Below are positions 1 through 6,000 of a stretch of 10,852 nucleotides of DNA, piece by piece (position 1 is the stretch's first letter; the number at the start of each line of letters is the position of its first letter). The stretch covers positions 1-10,852 of the forward strand of contig CALDMA010000016.1 in the NCBI GenBank assembly GCA_937915075.1. Reading direction: 5' to 3'. This DNA comes from an uncultured Oscillospiraceae bacterium (GTDB lineage Bacteria; Bacillota; Clostridia; Oscillospirales; Oscillospiraceae). The translations under genes and the position numbers were made by a program. The notes under the pieces were generated by a model. The model saw nothing but the letters and a program-made list of their open reading frames with translations, had not been told where the DNA came from and searched no databases.

Positions 1-1
1 G

Positions 2-559
2 GCTTCTATTATTTTGCAGTCGCAAAGCCAGCTCAAAGCGATCTATCGGGATAATGCCGATACGATTGTCGGCAACTGCGACACAATGCTGTTTTTAGGC
101 GGTAAGGAGAAAACCACCTTGAAAGAAATCTCGGAGATATTGGGCAAGGAAACCATCGACAGCTTCAATACCTCAGAGAATCGGGGCAAGGAAATCTCCC
201 ACGGCTTAAATTATCAAAAATTAGGAAAGGAGCTGATGACGCAGGACGAAATTGCAACGATGGACGGCGGAATGTGTATCTTGCAGCTACGCGGTGTGCG
301 CCCGTTCTTCTCCAAGAAGTACGACATCACCAAGCACCCGCGCTATAAGTACCTGTCCGACGCCGACAAGAAAAACACCTTTGATGTAGAACGCTACATT
401 CGGGTGCAGCGAAAAAAGAAGAAACATCCCTCGGCAGTCATTGTGCCGGAGGAACCGTTTGACCTCTATGAAGTTGAGTTGTCCGATATGGACGCTGATT
501 TTACCGTAGCAGCCGGAGAAAACGGCTGCAATTTTCCTACACACAACAATTCAACATGA
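2..559 (+). CDS. VirD4/TraG-like type IV coupling protein, CD1115 family (C-terminal part; 5' end outside window)
   Basis: The reading frame is open to the left edge of the window, so this is the tail (about 185 residues) of a larger protein. The visible part carries stretches typical of VirD4-like coupling ATPases of Tn1549-type elements: the ILQSQSQLKAIY helix, then TIVGNCDTMLFLGG, a KETI segment, DEIATMDGGMCILQLRG and RPFFSKKYDITKHPRYKY. Proteins of this family sit at the inner membrane, bind the relaxosome and drive DNA into the transfer channel by ATP hydrolysis. The Walker A and B motifs and the N-terminal membrane anchor would lie upstream and cannot be checked here. The end is a Lys/Arg-rich linker followed by a poorly conserved acidic, Asn-rich tail. 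Translation stops at 557-559. Maff2 starts 18 nt later behind its own GGAGG, in the usual gene order. Family assignment is from recognised sequence, not a search. Confidence 0.93.
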   Translation, partial: ASIILQSQSQLKAIYRDNADTIVGNCDTMLFLGGKEKTTLKEISEILGKETIDSFNTSENRGKEISHGLNYQKLGKELMTQDEIATMDGGMCILQLRGVRPFFSKKYDITKHPRYKYLSDADKKNTFDVERYIRVQRKKKKHPSAVIVPEEPFDLYEVELSDMDADFTVAAGENGCNFPTHNNST

Positions 560-577
560 TTTTATGGAGGTACGAAT

Positions 578-793
578 ATGGCATTTTTCAATAGCGCAGT
601 TGGTGTTTTGCAGACCCTCGTGATCGCGCTCGGCGCAGGCCTTGGCATTTGGGGTGTGATTAACCTCTTGGAGGGCTATGGCTCGGACAACCCCGGTGCC
701 AAAAGCCAGGGCATGAAACAGTTGATGGCGGGCGGCGGAGTTGCCCTGATTGGCGGCGTTCTTGTCCCGCTGCTCTCCGGCCTGTTCAGCTAA
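578..793 (+). CDS. Maff2 family small membrane protein
   Basis: This is a 71-residue protein starting at ATG 578, with GGAGG at 566-570 giving a 7-nt spacer. It has two hydrophobic segments, about residues 9-27 and 46-70, joined by a short polar loop containing YGSDNPGAKSQG. The opening MAFFNSAVG, the glycine-rich first helix and the closing VLVPLLSGLF match the Maff2 family (Pfam), found almost only in conjugative elements of Firmicutes between the VirD4 and VirB6 genes. Its size, two-helix shape and glycine content resemble VirB2/TrbC pilin-type subunits, and a pore or pilin-like role is a common guess, but no signal peptidase site is obvious and the function is not established. It is followed by the strong hairpin at 813-843, which could set its transcript abundance relative to the downstream genes. 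Confidence 0.92.
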   Translation: MAFFNSAVGVLQTLVIALGAGLGIWGVINLLEGYGSDNPGAKSQGMKQLMAGGGVALIGGVLVPLLSGLFS

Positions 794-812
794 CCAATTC
801 TGAAATACACCG

Positions 813-843
813 CCGCGCCGTCCCCCTGACCGGGGCGGCGCGG
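813..843 (+). promoter_or_regulatory. GC-rich RNA hairpin between Maff2 and VirB6 genes
   Basis: The left arm CCGCGCCG (813-820), a bulged T (821) and CCCC (822-825) pair with GGGG (832-835) and CGGCGCGG (836-843), giving 12 G-C pairs around a loop of about 6 nt. No U-run follows, because the next bases are GAAAGGAGG, so it is not a classical intrinsic terminator. It ends one or two bases before the VirB6 Shine-Dalgarno sequence. Likely roles are a 3' stabiliser of the Maff2 message, a pause or attenuation site, or a modulator of VirB6 translation. The structure is seen directly in the sequence; the role is inference. Confidence 0.6.
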
Positions 844-844
844 G

Positions 845-852
845 AAAGGAGG
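845..852 (+). promoter_or_regulatory. Ribosome binding site deciding the TTG start of the VirB6 gene
   Basis: AAAGGAGG lies 9 nt before TTG 862. No ATG or GTG is comparably placed, and the protein from TTG 862 begins with an amphipathic helix (MIIDWLEEWFKGVLID) as expected for this family, so the TTG start is well supported. Confidence 0.8.
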
Positions 853-861
853 TGCTGTCTT

Positions 862-1725
862 TTGATTATTGATTGGCTGGAGGAATGGTTTAAGGGCGTT
901 TTGATCGACGGAATCATCGGCAACCTGTCGGGGCTGTTCGATACGGTGAATACAAAGGTGGGTGAAATTGCCGCTGATGTCGGAGCGACGCCGCAGGGCT
1001 GGAACTCCGGCATTTTCAATATGATCCGAAACCTGTCCGAATCCGTCATCATCCCGATTGCAGGCGCAATTCTCGCATTTGTAATGACCTACGAGCTGAT
1101 CCAGATGGTGACAGAGAAAAATAATCTGCACGATATTGACACCTTTATGTTCTTCAAATGGGTGTTCAAAACCTACGCGGCTGTCCTGATCGTCACGAAC
1201 ACTTGGAATATTGTCATGGGCGTTTTTGACGTGGCGCAGCAGGTCGTTAATCAGAGTGCAGGCGTGATAATCGGCAATACCAGCATTGACATAGATTCCC
1301 TCGTAGGCGATCTGCAAACGTCGTTGGAAGCTATGAGCCTTGGCGGACTGATTGGGCTGTGGTTTCAATCCCTGTTTGTCGGGCTGACCATGAACATTCT
1401 TTCCATCTGCATTATACTGGTGGTCTACGGGAGAATGATTGAAATATATCTTGTGACCTCGCTGGGCCCCATCCCGCTTGCTACCATGACAAACGGAGAA
1501 TGGCGCAATGTCGGGCAAAACTATCTGAAATCTCTGCTGGCGCTGGGCTTTCAGGCGTTCTTGATTATGGTGGTCGTGGGCATTTACTCGGTTCTGATCC
1601 AGAGTATTTCCGCGACGGGCGACGTGTCCGGCGCGATCTGGCTGGCAATGGGCTATACGGTGCTGCTGTGCTTCTGCCTGTTCAAAACGGGCAGTATGGC
1701 AAAGGCCGTGTTCAGCGCCCATTGA
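862..1725 (+). CDS. VirB6/TrbL-like conjugal transfer membrane protein, CD1112 family
   Basis: This 287-residue polytopic membrane protein starts at TTG 862. After an amphipathic N-terminus (IDWLEEWFKGVLIDGIIG) there are about five to six hydrophobic segments, near residues 62-83, 98-121, 161-180, 178-200, 223-247 and 257-276. The short motif TSLGPIPLATM after the fourth segment is characteristic of the VirB6/TrbL-like proteins of Tn1549-type elements. VirB6 proteins form part of the inner-membrane channel of the type IV secretion system through which the DNA strand passes. Length and position between Maff2 and the PrgI/VirB4 pair match the family. It stops at 1723-1725, with the MT-A70 methyltransferase gene starting at or overlapping the stop, so translation of the two is probably coupled. 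The opposite strand has a long open frame here that is a composition shadow. Confidence 0.93.
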   Translation: MIIDWLEEWFKGVLIDGIIGNLSGLFDTVNTKVGEIAADVGATPQGWNSGIFNMIRNLSESVIIPIAGAILAFVMTYELIQMVTEKNNLHDIDTFMFFKWVFKTYAAVLIVTNTWNIVMGVFDVAQQVVNQSAGVIIGNTSIDIDSLVGDLQTSLEAMSLGGLIGLWFQSLFVGLTMNILSICIILVVYGRMIEIYLVTSLGPIPLATMTNGEWRNVGQNYLKSLLALGFQAFLIMVVVGIYSVLIQSISATGDVSGAIWLAMGYTVLLCFCLFKTGSMAKAVFSAH

Positions 1726-1726
1726 C

Positions 1727-1732
1727 GGAGGG
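1727..1732 (+). promoter_or_regulatory. Misplaced ribosome binding site before the MT-A70 gene
   Basis: GGAGGG lies directly after the VirB6 stop codon. It is only about 2 nt from TTG 1734, which is too close for normal initiation, and it lies downstream of the other in-frame candidate, TTG 1722. It is ideally placed (8 nt) for ATC 1740, a rare start codon. The site is therefore real-looking but leaves the start codon unresolved. Confidence 0.5.
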
Positions 1733-1733
1733 C

Positions 1734-2285
1734 TTGCCTATCGGAACGTACAACATCATTTACGCAGACCCGCCGTGGCGCTATGAACAGAGGAAGGTAC
1801 AGGGTGCGGCAGAAAATCACTATCCCACCATGAGCATTGACGAGCTTTGCGCCCTGCCCGTGCCGGAGCTGGCGGCGAAAGACTGCGCCCTGTTCCTATG
1901 GGCGACCTTTCCGCAGCTTCCCGAAGCCCTGCGGCTGATCCGCGCATGGGGATTTCGGTATAAAACCGTGGCGTTCGTCTGGCTCAAACGCAACCGTAAA
2001 AGTCCGTCATGGTTTTACGGCATGGGCTACTGGACGCGCAGCAACGCGGAAATCTGTCTGCTGGCGACCAAGGGCAAACCCAAACGGCAGTCGGCAGGCG
2101 TACATCAGTTTATCATCAGCCCCATTGAGCAGCACAGTAAAAAGCCGGATGAAGCGCGGGACAAGATTCTCGCGCTCATGGGCGATCTGCCCCGCGTGGA
2201 GCTGTTCGCCCGGCAGAAAACGCCGGGCTGGGACGTATGGGGCAATGAAATTGCAAGCGATATTACGCTTGCGGAAAGGAGTTAG
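1734..2285 (+). CDS. MT-A70 family N6-adenine methyltransferase (orphan)
   Basis: The product is about 183 residues. The catalytic motif DPPW is near the N-terminus (residues 12-15 from TTG 1734, in the context YADPPWRYE), as in the permuted MT-A70 family. Further family marks are NHYPTMSIDEL, CALFLWAT, FVWLKRN, GMGYWTRSNAE, LLATKGKPKR, the H-S-x-KPDEARD segment near the C-terminus, and VELFARQKTPGWDVWGNE at the end. Such enzymes transfer a methyl group from S-adenosylmethionine to adenine N6; in bacteria and phages the substrate is usually DNA. No restriction enzyme is nearby, so it is an orphan enzyme, perhaps protecting the element from host restriction. The gene sits between VirB6 and PrgI, which I believe are adjacent in the basic transfer module, so it looks like cargo. 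Possible starts are TTG 1722 (overlapping the VirB6 stop as TTGA), TTG 1734 or ATC 1740; no ATG or GTG precedes DPPW in frame. Confidence 0.92.
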   Translation: MPIGTYNIIYADPPWRYEQRKVQGAAENHYPTMSIDELCALPVPELAAKDCALFLWATFPQLPEALRLIRAWGFRYKTVAFVWLKRNRKSPSWFYGMGYWTRSNAEICLLATKGKPKRQSAGVHQFIISPIEQHSKKPDEARDKILALMGDLPRVELFARQKTPGWDVWGNEIASDITLAERS

Positions 2286-2288
2286 CGC

Positions 2289-2738
2289 ATGGCCTATGTG
2301 AACGTGCCAAAGGATTTGACGAATATCAAATCCAAGGTGCTTTTCAATTTAACAAAGCGGCAGCTTATTTGTTTTGGGCTGGCGGCGCTCATGGGAGTGC
2401 CGCTTTTCTTTTTGCTCAAAGGCGGCATCGGGACGACGGCTGCGGCAATGGTGATGATCGTTGTCATGCTTCCCGGTTTTCTGTTTGGGGTGTATGAGAG
2501 GAACGGACAGCCCCTTGAAGTGGTAGGGCGGCAGATCATAGAAAGCTGCTTTCTGCGCCCCAAGGAGCGCCCCTATCAGACCGTCAACGCATACGACGCC
2601 CTTGTGCGTCAATATCAAATGGAACAGGAGGTAAAAGAGATTGTCGAAAAGAGCAGGCAGCGCGGAAGCAAAAAGCATGGTGGACAAGCCCAAGCTCATC
2701 CGCGCCGAAAGAAAACAGATCGAAGCCGTCATTCGTAA
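2289..2738 (+). CDS. PrgI family conjugal transfer membrane protein
   Basis: This 149-residue protein starts at ATG 2289, with AAAGGAG (2275-2281) giving a 7-nt spacer. The start MAYVNVPKDLTNIKSKV, two adjacent membrane helices (about residues 24-44 and 48-68), then VYERNGQPLE and FLRPKERPYQT are typical of PrgI (Pfam PrgI), the small inner-membrane partner of VirB4 in Gram-positive conjugation systems and a rough counterpart of VirB3. It begins 3 nt after the MT-A70 stop. The C-terminal 33 or so residues are highly basic (KSRQRGSKKHGG, then PRRKKTDRSRHS) and are encoded in a region that also encodes the VirB4 start in another frame. This tail is probably poorly conserved and shaped by that overlap. 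Confidence 0.92.
   Translation: MAYVNVPKDLTNIKSKVLFNLTKRQLICFGLAALMGVPLFFLLKGGIGTTAAAMVMIVVMLPGFLFGVYERNGQPLEVVGRQIIESCFLRPKERPYQTVNAYDALVRQYQMEQEVKEIVEKSRQRGSKKHGGQAQAHPRRKKTDRSRHS
2626..2632 (+). promoter_or_regulatory. Ribosome binding site inside the PrgI gene, deciding the VirB4 TTG start
   Basis: AGGAGGT lies 8 nt before TTG 2641, inside the PrgI coding sequence. The alternative in-frame ATG at 2677 has no comparable site, only a weak GGAAG. The near-perfect anti-Shine-Dalgarno match makes TTG 2641 the more likely start and implies a long overlap with PrgI. Confidence 0.75.
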
Positions 2739-5052
2739 ATATCGCGGTGACGGCAAGCCCCACACCGCGCAGGACACGATACCCTATCAGATCATGTACC
2801 CGGACGGTATCTGCTATCTCGGAAACAGGCGCTATTCGCAGAGCATTGAGTTTTTTGACATCAACTATCTGCTCGCGCAGCCTGACGATCAGACGGCTAT
2901 TTTTGAATATCTCTGCGATCTGTATAACTATTTGGATTCTTCCATCCATGTGCAGTTCACTTATCCCAACCGCAAGTCCGACCGGGAACAGCTTGCCCGG
3001 AGCTTTGAAATGCCGCCCGCTGGCGACGGTTTAGACCCGATCCGGCAGGAGCAGACGGACATTCTCAAACGGCAGCTCGCCCGCGGCAACAACGGCAATG
3101 TGAAAACCAAGTACATCACCTATACCATTGAAGCCGATAACCTCAAGGCGGCGCGGGCAAGGCTGTCGCGTATCTCGCTGGATATTCAGGGCTATTTCAA
3201 AATCATGGGTGCGGTGTCCCGTGTGCTGGACGGCAGGGAGCGCTTGGAGGTGCTGCACGGCATCATGCACCCGGACGGAGAACGCTTCAACTTTGACTGG
3301 AAGTGGCTTGCCGCTGGCGGGCTTTCCACCAAGGACTTTATCGCGCCATCCTCCTTTGCGTTCAAGAACAGCCGTATGTTCCAGATGGGCGGCAAGCTCT
3401 GCGCTGCAAGTTTTTTGCAGATCATTACGCCGGAGCTGACTGACCGAATACTGACCGATTTTCTTGATACGGACAGCAGCCTTGTCGTCAATGTCCATAT
3501 TCAGGCATTGGAGCAGACAGAAGCCGTAAAAATGGTGAAGCGCAAAATCACAGACCTTGACGCTATGAAAATTCAGGAGCAGAAAAAGGCTGTCCGCGAC
3601 GGCTATGATATGGATATTCTGCCGTCCGACCTTGCTACCTACGGTGGTGCGGCGAAAAAGCTGCTGCAAGATCTCCAAAGCCGCAACGAGCGGTATTTTC
3701 TGCTGACGTTCCTTGTCCTGAATTACGGCGACACCAAACGCAAGCTGGAAAACGAGGTGTTCCGTACAGCAGGCGTAGCGCAAAAGCACAACTGTACTTT
3801 GACACGGCTGGACTTCCAGCAGGAGCGCGGGCTTGTGTCCTCGCTGCCGCTGGGGGAAAACCAAATCCATATCACGCGGGGCATGACGACCTCGGCCGTG
3901 GCAATCATCGTTCCCTTTGTGACGCAGGAGCTATTTCAAGGCGGCGATTCTCTCTACTACGGGTTAAACGCCAAATCCGGCAATATGATTATGCTTGACC
4001 GCAAAAATGCGCGTTCGCCCAACGGCCTTGTATTCGGCACACCGGGCGGCGGCAAATCATTCTCCTGCAAGCGGGAAATGATCGGTGTGCTGCTGAAAAC
4101 CCACGATCATGTGTTGGTATGTGACCCGGAGGGTGAGTATGCGCCGCTGGTAAAGCTGCTGCATGGGCAGATCATCAAGCTCTCGCCCACCAGCCGCGAC
4201 TACCTGAATCCGCTGGACATCAACCTGAACTATTCCGAGGACGAAAACCCGCTGGCGCTCAAATCCGATTTTGTGCTGTCCCTCTGTGAGCTGATTATGG
4301 GCGGCAAGACCGGGCTGGAAGCCATCGAGCGCACCGTAATTGACCGCGCTGTGCAGCGTATCTATCAGCCCTACTTTGCAGACCCGCGCCCGGAGAATAT
4401 GCCGATCCTCTCCGACCTCCACGCCGCGCTGACGGCGCAGCATTTGCCAGAAGCCGACCGCGTGGCGCAGGCGCTTGACCTGTATGTGTCGGGATCGCTC
4501 AATTTCTTCAACAACCGAACGACGGTTGACATTGACAACCGCTTTGTCTGCTTTGACATCAAGGAGCTGCCAAAGAACCTGAAAAAGCCGGGGATGTTGG
4601 TGATTCAGGATCAGGTTTGGAATCGTGTCACCCGCAATCGCAACACGGGCGTATCGACGTGGTACTACGCGGACGAGTTCCATTTGCTGTTGAAAGAACC
4701 GCAGACCGCAGCATACAGTGCGGAGATCTGGAAGCGATTCAGGAAATGGGGCGGTGTGCCCACAGGCGCGACACAGAACGTCAAGGATCTGCTGTCCAGC
4801 CCGGAAATTGAAAATATTCTGGAAAATTCAGACTTCATTTGTATGCTCAACCAAGCGGCGGGCGACCGCAAAATTCTTGCTGAACGTCTGAATATCTCGC
4901 CGGAGCAGCTAAAGTTCGTCACCAACTCCCCACCCGGCGAAGGACTGCTGTTCTTTGAAAATGTGATCCTGCCCTTTGCAGACAAGTTCCCACGGGACAC
5001 TGAGCTTTACCGCATCATGTCCACCAAGCCAAGTGAGGTGAACGGCGTATGA
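2641..5052 (+). CDS. VirB4-like conjugal transfer ATPase, CD1110 family
   Basis: The protein has 803 residues from TTG 2641 (ATG 2677 is the alternative, 12 codons shorter). The N-terminal half contains the family segments IRKYRGDGKPHTAQ, TIPYQIMYPDGIC and YSQSIEFFDINYLLAQ. The ATPase domain follows: Walker A GTPGGGKS at residues 466-473, then HVLVCDPEGEY, a LNPLDIN segment, and Walker B WYYADEF with D678-E679; GATQNVKDLL follows. VirB4 ATPases power assembly and substrate movement in type IV secretion at the cytoplasmic face of the membrane. Length and all key residues look intact. It overlaps PrgI by 98 nt upstream and the second methyltransferase by ATGA (5049-5052) downstream, so the three genes are probably translationally coupled. 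Confidence 0.96.
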   Translation: MSKRAGSAEAKSMVDKPKLIRAERKQIEAVIRKYRGDGKPHTAQDTIPYQIMYPDGICYLGNRRYSQSIEFFDINYLLAQPDDQTAIFEYLCDLYNYLDSSIHVQFTYPNRKSDREQLARSFEMPPAGDGLDPIRQEQTDILKRQLARGNNGNVKTKYITYTIEADNLKAARARLSRISLDIQGYFKIMGAVSRVLDGRERLEVLHGIMHPDGERFNFDWKWLAAGGLSTKDFIAPSSFAFKNSRMFQMGGKLCAASFLQIITPELTDRILTDFLDTDSSLVVNVHIQALEQTEAVKMVKRKITDLDAMKIQEQKKAVRDGYDMDILPSDLATYGGAAKKLLQDLQSRNERYFLLTFLVLNYGDTKRKLENEVFRTAGVAQKHNCTLTRLDFQQERGLVSSLPLGENQIHITRGMTTSAVAIIVPFVTQELFQGGDSLYYGLNAKSGNMIMLDRKNARSPNGLVFGTPGGGKSFSCKREMIGVLLKTHDHVLVCDPEGEYAPLVKLLHGQIIKLSPTSRDYLNPLDINLNYSEDENPLALKSDFVLSLCELIMGGKTGLEAIERTVIDRAVQRIYQPYFADPRPENMPILSDLHAALTAQHLPEADRVAQALDLYVSGSLNFFNNRTTVDIDNRFVCFDIKELPKNLKKPGMLVIQDQVWNRVTRNRNTGVSTWYYADEFHLLLKEPQTAAYSAEIWKRFRKWGGVPTGATQNVKDLLSSPEIENILENSDFICMLNQAAGDRKILAERLNISPEQLKFVTNSPPGEGLLFFENVILPFADKFPRDTELYRIMSTKPSEVNGV

Positions 5053-5504
5053 CGATGGAGCTTGATACCATTCTCTGCGGCGACAGTCTGAATATGCTGA
5101 AAACCTTGCCGGAGAGCAGTGTTCATTGCTGTGTGACCTCGCCGCCCTACTACGGGCTGCGGGATTACGGCATGGACGCACAGATCGGGCGGGAAGCTAC
5201 GCCGGAGGAATACATTTCGCGGCTGACAGCAGTATTCCGCGAGGTGCGCCGGGTGCTGCGTCCGGATGGAACCTTGTGGGTAAATATCGCGGACAGCTAT
5301 TGCGGCACAGGCAGCAAGGGCGATGCCCGCGACCCCAAATATCCGCAGGGACGCAACGGGCAGAACATTTCTCTCTGCCAAGCGGTGCGGGGCTGCAAGC
5401 AAAAGGACATGATCGGGATTCCGTGGATGCTGGCCTTTGCGCTCCGTGCCGACGGCTGGTATCTGCGCAATGACGTGATTTGGGCAAAGGGAAACCCCAT
5501 GCCG

Positions 5505-5511
5505 GAGAGAG
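5505..5511 (+). other. Frameshift point in the second methyltransferase: (GA)3G run
   Basis: GAGAGAG here gives MPERVPK in the first frame, whereas one fewer GA gives MPESTKDR, which fits the usual methyltransferase NPMPESxxDR pattern. This points to a 2-nt duplication. A one-base loss a few bases later (at CAAAGAC, giving PERVPKDR) is the less favoured alternative because it adds one residue. Confidence 0.65.
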
Positions 5512-5986
5512 TACCAAAGACCGCTGCACCCGCAGCCATGAGCATATTTTTATGCTCACCAAGAGCAGGCGTTATTTCTATGACTGGCTTGCCATTGCCG
5601 AACCCATTGCCCCCACGACCGCCCTGCGCAAAAAAGCGGGGCGCGGCGTGGGCAAATACTCCGCTCCCGTGCCGGGACAGCCGCAGACACAGAATATCAA
5701 TAAGCCGAGGGAAAAAGGCAGCATCACCGACGACATGATCTCACCCGTCCGGGCAAAGCGCGATGTGTGGTTTATCAACACCGTGCCTTACAAGGGCGGG
5801 CATTTTGCTGCCTATCCGCCCCTGCTGGCGGAAACCTGTATTCTGGCAGGCTGTCCAAAGGGCGGCATTGTCCTTGACCCGTTCATGGGCAGCGGCACGA
5901 CGGGGCTTGCGGCAAAGCGGCACGGCAGGCATTACATCGGCATTGAACTGAACACGGAGTTTTGTTCCCTTGCACGGGAACGGATC

Positions 5987-5994
5987 GGAGGTGA
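5987..5994 (+). promoter_or_regulatory. Ribosome binding site deciding the TTG start of the NlpC/P60 gene
   Basis: GGAGGTGA is a full anti-Shine-Dalgarno match 6 nt before TTG 6001. It lies inside the end of the methyltransferase gene. The TTG overlaps that gene's stop as TTGA, so initiation may be coupled. Confidence 0.8.
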
Positions 5995-6000
5995 TACCCA

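Noticed and set aside
560..577. Possible internal promoter between VirD4 and Maff2
   Set aside because: Only a short AT-rich spacer with a ribosome binding site. It is too short for a -35/-10 pair, and none is recognisable just upstream.
790..1722. Long minus-strand open frame (about 310 codons) opposite the VirB6 gene
   Set aside because: The plus strand has a clear VirB6 protein with a strong ribosome binding site. The antisense translation is His/Gln/Arg-rich with no recognisable domain, typical of a shadow frame in GC-rich coding DNA.
1500..1733. Upstream in-frame extension of the MT-A70 gene back to ATG 1500
   Set aside because: This part reads through conserved VirB6 coding sequence in another frame and gives a Gly/Arg-rich sequence with no family match. 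MT-A70 homologues start shortly before DPPW.
3031..3870. Minus-strand open frame (about 279 codons) opposite the VirB4 gene
   Set aside because: It lies wholly inside the conserved VirB4 gene and shows no motif or convincing start; a composition shadow.
5540..5557. Perfect 7-bp inverted repeat GAGCATA / TATGCTC with a 4-nt loop, considered as a terminator or frameshift stimulator
   Set aside because: It is inside conserved methyltransferase codons (SHEHIFML), has no following U-run, and is over 40 nt past the slippery heptamer, too far to stimulate slippage.
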